Assembly: GCA_030533445.1 (NCBI GenBank)
Contig: CM060070.1
Location: 28,978,501-29,042,500, forward strand
Direction of reading: 5' to 3'
DNA: 64,000 bases
DNA from: Cyprinodon diabolis
Lineage: Eukaryota > Chordata > Actinopteri > Cyprinodontiformes > Cyprinodontidae
Shown here: piece after piece, positions 31,301 through 40,938 of the stretch
Layout of the letters: each line of letters begins with the position of its first letter
Numbering within the stretch: position 1 is the first letter of the stretch
Translations under genes and position numbers: made by a program
Notes under the pieces: model-generated
What the model was told of the DNA's origin: nothing
The model's input: only the letters and a program-made list of their open reading frames with translations
Database searches by the model: none

Positions 31301-34055
31301 TGATTTCATTATATTTGAACAGATTTTAAAGGGGAACGGGAAAAGCTGATGTTATACAATTTCTTTTAAACATCTTTCCTGAAATGGTTTTACTATATGG
31401 ATCAATTGGACTCCTTTTAGTTCCTAAAAAAAAATAACTAAAGGTGAGAATTTGCAGGCAGATTCATCACAAACAACAGAAGTGAGTTTTAGATTAAATA
31501 ACTGCAGAGATCTTGAAATAGGAGTTATCCATTAGATTTCTCTGCTTATTATCAGTCCTATAATTTGTCTGAAGGAAACAGAAAACACTGCAGGAGGTCA
31601 GACTCATCGAGGTGGAGGAAGTATGACAGAAAAGGAAAGCCTTAAACCTACTATTGGGGTCACTACAAACAGCTAAACGTCTGACTCCCTCATAATGTAA
31701 TATTTTCTTTATGGATTAATAAAAACATGTGCTGATGAAGGTTCTTAGTCATCCAGGTCATAGTCATTCCGTAAAAATTCAAAAAATATCCACTGGACTT
31801 GGTTTTCAAGATTTGAAGTCGTTTCGCCACCTCTCCAGGAAGTTTTCTCAATTCAAATGTCTGGATCCGCAGTGAGTTTGAGTCTTATATGGACAAGGCC
31901 TTGTATTGCTTGGAAACATGCAGATGGTAATCGATGAATGGGTCGTTTAGTTCCATCGTTAGCCTGTAATATCTGAACCTGTGTATGATTCTAGGGGTCG
32001 GTCGTTAAAGGGGGGATTGCCATTAAGGGGGGGATTGTCTCCTGTAATACCTGAAACCTGTCTATGATTGTTAGACTGAGGCCCCGTCCACACGAAGTCG
32101 AACCCTGGCCTAAACGCACAAATTTTTCACCAAACCAGCCTCTCATCCACACGAAGCCGGCGTTTCGGGGGTCTGTAAACGATCTTTTTTTTATTCAGCC
32201 TTCAGAGTGGGAAGATTTTGAAACGCCGTTTTCGCGTTTCCATCTTTAAGCTCTAGCTGCATTTTTTTTTTTACACGCATGCGTCATAGCGTTGCCTCTA
32301 AACACGCATGCGCGACACAGTATCACAACAACAATGGCGCCGTACTGTGTTGAATGGTTGCTGCTAATGCTACTCACCCTGCTGTCGGGCTTACAACAGA
32401 ATCTTCTTCTTCTGGAATATCTCCAGGAAGAACAGAGCAATATCGACGACATAGTTCAGCACCTGAATTTGACTGAACCACGAAAATGGACCCGCAGGGC
32501 AACCATGTATAAATATTAGTGCGCATGCCCAACATTTCGTCGCCTATTTTTGCTTTGGCACCACAGCGTCACTTTCAGGCCTGGCATACATTTTGCAGCG
32601 TTTTCATGCATTCGTGTGGACGATCACATTTATTTTACGTCTCCGTCTTTACGACAAACGTTCTGGAAAATATTAGCGTTTCGTGTTCGTTTTGACTTCG
32701 TGTGGACGGGGCCTGAGCTTCCTGTTAGGTTTCAGGTATTACAGGAGACAATCCCCCCCTTAATGGCAATCCCCCCTTTAACGACCGACCCCTAGAATCA
32801 TAGACAGGTTCAGATATTACAGGCTAACGATGGAACTAAACGACCCATTCATCGATTACCATTTGCATGTTTCCAAGCAATACAAGGCCTTGTCCATATA
32901 AGACTCAAACTCACTGCGGATCCAGACATTTGAATTGAGAAAGCTTCCTGGAGAGGTGGCGAAACGACTTTAATCTTGAAAACCAAGTCCAGTGGATATT
33001 CTTTGAATTTTTACGGAATTACTATGACCTGGATGACTGAGAACCTTCATCAGCATAAGACTTAGGCTTGATGAGAAATATCCTAACAAAAGTACTTAAC
33101 CCAGATTAACCCAAAAAGTGTAAACAGGTATTGGTGCAAATATTAACTCGTTATTCATAAAAATTACGAGTGATTCTATTTTCTGGTCAATGAGGAGCAG
33201 AGTGATGGAAAACCTAACAAGATGTTCACATACTAATAATATATGTTGGCTTTTAAAGAGTTTTTTCCATTATTTTCACACTTTCTTTGCAGAACAATAT
33301 CAAACAAGTCCCCAGATTTTTATAAAGAGGATCCGTTTGCTGGGCTATCTATCTGTCTACTCAATTTATTTGCAGGGAATCCTCCCCTGTTATTATTTTG
33401 AAAAGTATTTAAATTGTCTTGTAAAAAAAATATTGCGTCTATTATCTATTCTCTTCTAAATGCCAATATTACTTTCTAATTAACCTCATATTGAACCGTG
33501 TGTGCTTGTCTGAAAGCGTAATGAGGCTGCAGAGCAGGCCGACAACCAAACACTAATTTATCACCCCACAAAGCACACCGTCCTTATTCAGTTTAAACAT
33601 CGATGATGGCCTTCATTTTTAAAGCTCTCACACACACCTACTCTGGTGGGGAAGATGTCTTCATTGTTGATGAGAGACTCTATCCAGTCCATCAGCAGGT
33701 TCATATACTTGATAGCAGGCAGCTTGGTGGGTTTCCTGTAGTCGTCGCCATCCTGCCATCTGTACTCGTACTTCAGACCCCCAGACATGATAGGGCATGT
33801 GCGCTCGCTGCAGTATTCACTGACTGTGCCGTAGATCAGGTTAATCCTGTTAAAGAAATCCACCACGTGAACTGCGATCCAGTCATTGAGGTTCTCCCCC
33901 TCGGGCAGCTGGACCACCTTCTTCAGGTCCAGGCCTGACTTGAGAGAGGCCTGGGCCTTCTTGTAGAGTTCGAAGCGCTGAGTGCCAGGCTCAAAGCGCT
34001 TCCTTGGCCTGAATGTTTTGGCTTTGCTGAACACTTGTCCAAGACACAGCGCCAT
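28302..34055 (-). CDS. mob3c: MOB kinase activator 3C, three coding exons
   Basis: MOB-family adaptor; relatives bind NDR/LATS and MST kinases, and the role of MOB3C itself is less defined. Coding exons, in transcript order: 34055-33638, 30040-29838 and 28331-28302. All have GT-AG borders and matching phase, giving 216 residues, the usual MOB3 length. The start MALCLGQVF fits the family and has G at -3 and +4. The frame stays open upstream but offers no [15 protein letters not shown] (15-26) is a MOB3 signature. The predicted zinc ligands are C82 and C87 (CSERTC) plus the His of [26 protein letters not shown] follows. The last exon is only 30 bp and encodes REMTERICT plus stop, where I recall mammalian MOB3C ending in His. 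Intron 1 carries a large foldback element. MOB3A/B are the alternatives, but neighbouring mknk1 favours MOB3C. Confidence 0.93.
28332..29837. other. mob3c second coding intron
   Basis: It separates the 30-bp terminal exon from exon 2. The acceptor is ttttttgcag just before 28331 and the donor is gtgagc after 29838. It has AT-rich and CT-rich sequence and no element I can classify. Confidence 0.7.
30041..31729. other. mob3c first coding intron, 3' part
   Basis: AT-rich intron DNA with a small TA run at about 30646-30659 and several T-rich tracts. No exon or element is recognised. Confidence 0.6.
31730..33055. mobile_element. Foldback element with about 340-bp inverted arms, mob3c intron 1
   Basis: The left arm (31730-32076, starting TGCTGATGAAGGTTC) is complementary to the right arm (about 32720-33055, ending CCTTCATCAGCA) with only scattered mismatches and small indels. 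The arms contain 'gtcgtttcgccacctctcca' and the G-run motif 'aaggggggattgcc'. The loop is occupied by a separate 634-bp transposon at 32080-32713. No convincing target-site duplication is visible at the outer ends. The arms resemble a foldback family seen in several teleosts. Confidence 0.9.
32080..32713. mobile_element. Harbinger-like non-autonomous transposon nested in the foldback loop
   Basis: The ends are GGCCCCGTCCACACGAAGTC and its complement, giving about 20-bp terminal inverted repeats. The flanking bases are TGA on both sides, consistent with a 3-bp target-site duplication as in PIF/Harbinger elements. The interior has a second 'cacacgaagccggcgtttcg' subrepeat and a 75-codon open frame (32292-32519) with no recognised transposase motif. 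The GC-rich interior contrasts with the intron. The superfamily is inferred from the ends only; ISL2EU-like families have similar termini. Confidence 0.7.
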
Positions 34056-34244
34056 TGCCTCAGCCGCTTCCCCCAAGATAAGGGGAGATTAGGGTCTCCA
34101 CAATGAAGAATAGGTCTTTGAGTTTGATAAAACTGAGCTTCCTGAGCGAATTAGAGGGAACAGCCTGGTTGAAATCAGGTCAGCAGGTCTCAGTGTCTGT
34201 CATGTGAAGATTTCTGGGAGCCCTTGTTTCCAGATGTGACTTTT
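34056..34244 (-). other. mob3c: mob3c 5' UTR in the start-codon exon (putative)
   Basis: On the minus strand a good acceptor (ctgttattgctctttacag) ends just before 34244. A matching donor (GTGAG followed by gtacag) lies at 36121, so a noncoding exon upstream of about 36121-36330 is plausible. Both are splice-consensus predictions without transcript support. Confidence 0.4.
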
Positions 34245-34309
34245 CTGTAAAGAGCAATAACAGATGTGTTAGATGTACTGTATCTCTTTCTTGTCCATCA
34301 ACTGTTTTT

Positions 34310-34570
34310 TCTTCTGTTGCAGCCAAGACAAAATATCTTGGCCTACATGCAGAATGCTTTATGGGATGGAAAGCTAACATTGCACATCATCTTTCACCAC
34401 AGTAAAACATGGTGGTGGCAGTATCATTTTGTGAAAATGCTTCTCATCAGCAGTGACAGGGAAGGTGGTCACAGCTGACTGGAAGAAGAGCTAAATAAAA
34501 GGCAATGCTGGACAGAAAGTTGTTAGAGGCTACAAAAGAAAGACTCCATCAAGTAAATCAAAAGACTTAT
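34310..34570 (+). mobile_element. Tc1/mariner transposase remnant
   Basis: The stretch matches, with decay, the Tc1-like transposase region that reads 'aaaacatggtggtggcagtatc', preceded by 'cctacatgcagaatgcttta' and followed by 'agctaaataaaaggcaatgctgga' and 'gttagaggctacaaaa'. One frame still gives KTWWWQYHF, a corrupted form of the usual KHGGGSIM segment. There are several stops and frameshifts, and no inverted ends were found. It lies in the proposed 5' UTR intron of mob3c. Confidence 0.75.
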
Positions 34571-36120
34571 TTAGGTGTCACAGTCCATGCCTAGATTCAT
34601 TTCAGAATCTATGGGAGGATTCAAAGATGCTCTCCCTCTAGTCCAATTGAACCTGAGGTAATTTGGTGAGAGAAATAAACTGAAATGTCTGTCTCTAGAC
34701 AGCAAAGCTAGTAGACACATACCCCAACTCATGGAGCGGCAAGTGTAGCAAAAGGTCTGCAGAGCGTTGCCTAAATACAAATTAACTTGCTTTTCATATT
34801 TTTTAGTAGTAAAACAATTTAGAAAAACAAACACATTTTCCCTTTACTGTCCAACGATGGACCACATTTTTTAGGCACTTTAACTAATTTACTACTTATG
34901 GTTAGAAACTAGACAATCCATCACTAATAGAATAATATCCTCTATCTGCAGCCAAGCTTTGGTTTTATCATCCTTTTTCAGGTCTGTGAGTAAAATGACC
35001 TTTTCAGTTGGCTTTCTGCAGCGCTTGCGAATAAAAATAGCAGCAATTTTCTGGAACAAGAGTCAGGCCACTCGAGTCAAGTCTAATTGAGAAAATAAAT
35101 GCCACACTGTGACTCCCTGTAGATTAAATGTCCCCAGTGCAGTGATCTTATTGGTCAAATGGGGCATTATGACAGAAAGCCTTTCTCTTTTAGTAAACAA
35201 ACTCTACAGACGTAATACAAAATCCACTGCGAATGGAAAACAAAGTTAGTTTCTATGAGTTAAAGTTTGGTCACAAGGACTATATTTAGGTGATTGTTAA
35301 AGAAAGCTGTTTTGACTATTTGATCTTGTTTAATTAAACACATTTTCTTTCATTCTTGAGCAACAAACGCACATGTAGTAGCCACATATAAAACACCCAG
35401 TCACGTTCAAGAGTGAGCTTGCAATACAACACTACTGTATATCCGCATTTGTGTCCCGAGTCCCATGTTTAACTGCAGACCTTACCATTTCCTGTTGCTT
35501 TTTTCCCCTCTGAAGCCAGTATGACTTTTGAAAAGCAGAAACGTCTGTCACCTCACTATAATTCATCTACACATTGCAAACCCAGATGTGGGATCTTTTG
35601 TTGAAATAGTTTATTTCAGTAAAGTTGTAAAGCTGTAATATGAAACTGAAAGACATAAACATGCAAAAAGAGACCGTTTTGCTATATGAAAAAGCACATA
35701 CACCGGGATTGCTCCTAGCTTTCTATAGGGTCAGAGTGTATACGTGATCATGGGGCAGCAGCTGATGTGCTAATAAAAGAAAGAAAGGGGTGTATGGGTG
35801 GAGGGGGGGCACATTTCCAGAGTTTGACAAGTCTGAGAGACACATTGTCAGCCAAAGGCACAAAAAAAGAGACACACCAATCTAGTTTCAAAACACATCA
35901 GGAACCACAAACATGATGAACAGTGAAATGACGTGAAGTTTGATCACTCTGCATGTCTAAACAATGAAAGCATGTCTGATCATGCTGTGGGAATAACAGA
36001 TACTCATGCATACCTTTCTGGAGTAAAGGAGTTCAGAAAAAAAGACAAATACTCACATATAAAATAGATTTAGTAGACAGTCTGAGATTATATTATAATC
36101 AAGCTCTCTTTGTACTGTAC
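34571..36120. other. Proposed 5' intron of mob3c
   Basis: Unique-looking sequence of mixed composition. A short purine-rich segment with a G7 run lies near 35790-35810. There is no coding potential I can support. Confidence 0.4.
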
Positions 36121-36330
36121 CTCACTGAAATCCTACAGCGGGTGGCTGGAATGTAGTGGAAAGCTGTTGAAGGTTCAGAGAGGATTAAACTCGCTGTGAG
36201 AGTCAGAGTCAGCTGTTCCCTCTCTTCTGAATCTTTTCCACTCTAATGGTCGATCAGCGGTCCGAGAAGGGCTTTGACTTTGCTCAGCAGTGTGGACAAC
36301 GTAGAAAAGAGTTAAAAAGTGTTTGGTTTC
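36121..36330 (-). other. mob3c: Putative noncoding first exon of mob3c
   Basis: The block ends with the donor GTGAG|gtacag on the minus strand and includes a GC-richer part ('cgatcagcggtccgagaagg'). The limit at the 5' side is unknown. Confidence 0.3.
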
Positions 36331-37484
36331 TTTTCCTGTGAATGATGTCACATCCTGACTTTGTGTGCTGGGCTCTGTTATCTGTTTTGTGTGTCCACAT
36401 GCGGGTGTGTTTGTAGAGAACGTATTAAGTTGAAAAGAAGAGGTTTCTCAACCCATAACCCTGCCCCCTTTCTTAGCCTTTTTTTTGTTTTCCTTTTTTT
36501 GACATTCAGTAAGACGAGCAGCCAGCCAACTGACTTCACCCACGCCCAGCCCTCTGGTTAAAGTGCTAAAACAACAACCCCCTTGTGAAGATCCTAATAC
36601 AAGACAGAGGCAGAGGTCCCACAAACTTTTCCTGTCTTCCAGTCTGCTCGCCTTTTTTTGTTTTTAAAGTCTCAATAACTTCCTATTAAAATTATTTTCC
36701 TTATAGATATACTTGAGCTAAATATACAGCACAACTCTCTTTACAACACCATGCATAGTATTCAAATTCTAAGACATCCTTTTGTTGCTTCTATGATTAT
36801 GGTAGTTGACCCTCCTGTTTGAGATTCACTATGGAGAGTTTCTGTTTCTAGTGAAATCCGACTCTGTAAAAGAAGCCAAGTCTGGATTCATTGTTGCCGC
36901 TTGTCCTCAAGATTGGAAGGGATAAAAGAATTTGTATACTAGTGGGCTATGTGATGAGATAACATCTAGTGTTTCAGTGTTTTGTTTTTTTCCATCCATC
37001 CATCCAGATGGACGGTGTTTTTTTTATGTTTGCAAAACCATCAAGTGATCCTGGGTGGCCCAGCCGACTTTTGAAACCAACGACTTGTAGACAAAGACTG
37101 CTCCCTGATTAGTTTAATCTTAGAAGCAAGTTTTAACAAATAATCTAAACTTATACATTGAAGATTTTATGTCCAACTGTCCAACATTTGTAAGAAATGT
37201 TTTTTATATCAACACTGCTTTCTGTCCAGGATCAGCTTTAATAGTGGCATGGAGAATCTTTTTTATTACCCAACCTTTGCTTTGGAACCCTATGTCCTGA
37301 TATGTGTTACTCTGTCTTACCTGTTGGTCAGCTCCTGTCTCTGCTTCAAACCCTTAATGTTACTGAATAATATCACAACAGGACGTTATGCTTATATACA
37401 GTATTGGGATTTGGCTGACAAAATATATAAAAAGCAGCAGGGCTTTTCTGATACATAAATATTTTCAACAAATGACTCAAAAAT
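36331..37484. other. Intergenic DNA between mob3c and the repeat block
   Basis: T-rich and AT-rich sequence with a small CCAT repeat near 36993-37010. Nothing coding is recognised. Confidence 0.5.
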
Positions 37485-38335
37485 TACTTTATTAATCCCA
37501 AAGGGAGATTAAATGTTGCAGTAACTTATACAATATTTTTTAACAGGTGTTGAGAGCTGTAGACAGGAAGGATGTTCTGTATCCGTCTGTCTTGCACCCA
37601 ATCTAGAGAAGCCAGCCAAACTGAAGACACTCTGTTGTTTAAAAATCTTCTGAAGAGGAAGTTCATTGTCGTTCAAGATTTTCTTCACAAGACAGGAGGT
37701 CTTCCACATCACTGAAACTGTTTCCAGGGTCAGACTAAGATTGAAGAGGTGTTGTAGAATCCCACAGATCTGCTCTGCTCTGCGGCTGACACCATCAGGA
37801 CCTGGTGACTTATTATGATTCAGTGTCTCCAGTTGCCTCTTTGCTTGACTTCTAGAGATAGACAGGTCAAAGTTAGAGGGAGCAGCACCCTCTTCTGACG
37901 AGGCTGATTACAAACTAATAGCAGAAGAATCAATGGCAGAGGAGGGCAGGATGTCCATGTGACTATGGGCAGGAGAGAAAGATGCTGAACTAGTTCCTTA
38001 ACTGAACCTGTTGAAGAATGTATTCAGTTCAGTGACTCTGTCCAGACTTCCATCTGTCTGATTGTCTTCCTGTTTGAACACTGTGATCTTCTTCTTCCCT
38101 GACCACACATCTCTGATATTGTTCTACTGGAGTTTGTTTTCCAGCCTGTTCCTGTATGCCTCCTTGGTTTCTCTTATCTCTGTCTTAAAGTTGCTTATGT
38201 ATGCTCCTTTTTAATTCCATGTCACTCCTCTTAAAGCCTTGTTTTTTCTTGTTGAGTAATTGCTTCAGATCACTTGTTATCCATAGTTTATTATCCAGGA
38301 AGCATTTCTCTGTTAGCAGCTCAATAATGGACAAG
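37485..38335 (-). mobile_element. Internally deleted LINE fragment
   Basis: Read on the minus strand it has the linker upstream of a LINE reverse transcriptase (KEAYRNRLENKLQ, VWSGKKKITVFKQ, LNTFFNRF), then KSPGPDGVSRR and HLFNLSLTLETVSVMWKTS of the early RT region. It then jumps to a typical C-terminal/3' end with 'ctccctttgggattaataaa'. The finger-palm core with the catalytic Asp pair is missing, so most of the RT has been deleted. There are several stops and frameshifts. Confidence 0.75.
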
Positions 38336-38453
38336 TGTCCATCCCGGGATTAAGATGAGCTCAAACAATAGGGTTTCTAAATACAGATGTCAATGAACAA
38401 CAAGCTGTTTTAAACCAGCCATATTCATAAAAACATTGCCAACAGACAGTTTT

Positions 38454-39319
38454 TGTCATGATTGGCTAATGGACTTAACCCACATGCAGAACACCAAACT
38501 GGAGACAGAGGAAAATTTAACAATGTTTATTAAGGACAACACACAGGGTTAAGGAGGACTGGTTCTGGTGCAGGTCCGGGAGTGGTTTCACTGATATCTG
38601 AAGAGATGAGAGTTTGGTTAGCCAGGCAGTTAGATGGATTGACGAGTGAGTAGAATTCTGATTGTACCTTGAAAAGGTTCTGACAGATCCTTGAGAGAGG
38701 GGAACCGGTTGGGTCCAGAGACTGTGGTAGTAGCAGAGAACTCGGCAGCAGCAGCGTCTAGCTTCTGGCTAGAGAGTCTCAGACTTGGGTTTAATTTCCT
38801 AGCTCTTCCCTGAGAGCAGAAGGGGGAATCCAGACTGTGATCTTCAGGTTTAGCTTCCTAGCTCTTCCCTGAGAGCTGAAGGTGGAATCCAGACTGAGAT
38901 CTTCTGGTTTGGCTTCCTTGGGCAGGCAGGCAGGTTTCCAGGCAAAGCTCATCCAGAGCTTCAGACTTCAGTCAGGCTTTCTGTGAGTAAAGAAGACAGA
39001 GGCAGGTTAGAATCCAGTTCCTCTCTAGAGTCTACTGTGATTCACTTGATTTACAGAGGCTTGGGTTTGCTAACCAAACTTGGTCAAAACTCCGGCGTCG
39101 AAGGAAGGTCTGACTGCTGCTTATGTAGGAAGGTCTCCTGATGGGCTGATGAGCTTCAGGTGTGCTGGGCGCTCCAGCCCAGGAGACCCACAGCGCTCTC
39201 TGCTGGAGACAGATGGTAGATCTCCAGATCCCAACAGTAACCCCAGTCCCTAACAGAAAACACAAAACAGAAGAGGATCCTCGGCGCCCTCTGGTGGGCA
39301 AAGCCTCAGGATCCCAACA
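38454..39319 (-). mobile_element. Solo LTR with 5-bp target-site duplication
   Basis: An 866-bp unit begins TGTCATGATT and ends GATCCCAACA on the plus strand (TG...CA ends). It is bounded on both sides by GTTTT (38449-38453 and 39320-39324). On the minus strand it has an AATAAA near its 3' end ('ccttaataaacattg') and a TATA-like 'tacataagcagc', which sets the orientation. An internal segment with 'agctcttccctgagag' is tandemly duplicated (about 38798-38910). No internal retroelement genes or second LTR are present, so this is a solo LTR left by recombination, most likely of a Ty3/gypsy-type fish element. Confidence 0.85.
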
Positions 39320-39324
39320 GTTTT

Positions 39325-40710
39325 ACCTCATAGGCACAGTGGTTAGTGTGTACAACCTATGTACAGAAGCCTATTAGTCCTCAACGTGGCCCAACTTGGT
39401 TCGAATCCAGCCTGTGTTCCTTTGTCACATGCCTCTCCCTCTCTCTTATCCCCTTTCGTATCAGATTACTACACAATAACATGCCACTAGTGCAGCAAAA
39501 AAAAAAAAAAAGATCTCTAAACTACAGTGTTTCTGACAGTGCAGGCTATGGCAGGCTGTATTGGCATTTAGGCAAAGCCTGCTTTCCTGTCGTTCTTTTG
39601 TAGATTGCTAAAATAGGATTGTTCTTTGTCAAAAGTACATTTCTACTAGTCATAACTGTAGATCTTCATTTTTGCACTAACCCTCTGTTTGCGGGATCCC
39701 GCGGAGGGTCTGCCACATTAAGGGCCATCCCAAACCTCGTAGTGTTTAGGGTGAGTGGACCATTCAGGCCTTAAATAGTGAGTCTGTATCTGTGCAGGCT
39801 CGCTGGAATTTGGCAGTGGGTGTAACGGCAAACCAGTGACAAATTGGTGAATGTGCATTTAAATTTAAGTTCCGCTGGTTTGCTGAATCTTCATCACACT
39901 GACTGAAAATCACAATTTAGGAAAAATAAAAAAAGACGTCATTAATCCCTAAATGGAAAGTCATCTTTGAAATAGTTTGATTTGAATGGGTATATTAATT
40001 TTAGAGAAAATGGCAAATATTTGATGTTATGCTAACCTGCGCCACTGAGCTACAGCCACGCACATGCAGCGTCTCTGTGTTGACATAGAAACGACTGCTT
40101 TCCATTTCCATTGGAGGGAAGAGGCAGTCCTTTTCACGTTTATACCCCCCACGTACAATCCGGGCGCCTTCCACATCTGCAAGCGTGACTTTATTGCGAA
40201 GGAAACTTACTAGTTAAGGGTTAGTGGTTAGGGCGTGGTTTGGGATTCAGCCTTAGAGTAGCTTAGGGTGGGGGTGGCCCAGTGACATGTTGCTGCATTG
40301 CGCTTTCAGAATAAAAGCATGTGAGGTCTTTTTTTTAGAATCATTTATTTTTTATTGTTGTTTTCTTCTTGTCCGCAGTGCACTTGTCGTTCGAGGCTAT
40401 ACCCCAACTAATTAAAATGCAGAGATTTTGCATTGTGATAACATTCAATAATTTTGTTTCATTATTTTTAACAGTAAGCAGGTGTGTTTATTTATACTGT
40501 TGAAGACACATATGAATCAAAAAACAAAATTCAGGATGCAAGGGAATGATAAATTAAAATTTTTATCTGCACTCCCCTTTTTGGTGCAGCCCTGTGCTTT
40601 CATATATATTTATAAAAAAGGCCCTGTGAATCCAGTCAAAGAGTAGGTACCCACTTTTGGTGGGTACGCTCAGGCAAAATATGGCCGTGGGTAGCTTATG
40701 ACACTAACTT
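39325..40710. other. Intergenic DNA with repeat debris
   Basis: Begins with an A-run tail at 39499-39512 after 'acaatgtgg... cagcctgtgttcctttgtcaca'-type sequence, possibly a further SINE-like remnant. The remainder is unclassified unique-looking sequence without coding potential. Confidence 0.35.
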
Positions 40711-40938
40711 GGGGAGTGGTGGCCATTGAGGTTAGGGCATAAGGCTTTGAATCCTGAGGTTGAGAGTTCAATCCCCCACTCCCACAGACTGCCACTCTGG
40801 GTCCCTGAGCAAGACCCTTAACCCCACACTACCCCCCGGGCGCTGCAAAATCCCCAAGGGGATGGTTTAAATGCAGAGAAGTAATTTCCCTATGGAATTA
40901 TTAGAGTATATAAAATAAATAAAAATAAAATAAATAAC
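40711..40938 (+). mobile_element. tRNA-derived SINE, copy 2
   Basis: It starts GGGGAGTGGTGGCC and carries 'gaggttagggcata', the B-box-like 'gagttcaatcccc', the family body 'actctgggtccctgagcaag' and 'ccttaaccccacac'. It ends in 'aaatgcagagaagtaatttc' and an A/T tail ('aaataaataaaaataaaa'). It is the least decayed of the three copies in the body. Confidence 0.88.

Noticed and set aside
32292..32519. A 75-codon frame inside the Harbinger-like element
   Set aside because: Too short and without nuclease or MYB/SANT motifs; not enough to call a transposase.
33603..33938. A 111-codon plus-strand frame
   Set aside because: Antisense of mob3c exon 1.
34056..34076. N-terminal extension of mob3c by seven codons
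   Set aside because: The frame stays open upstream, but the codon at its limit is TTG. The ATG at 34055 has good context and gives the usual 216-residue length.
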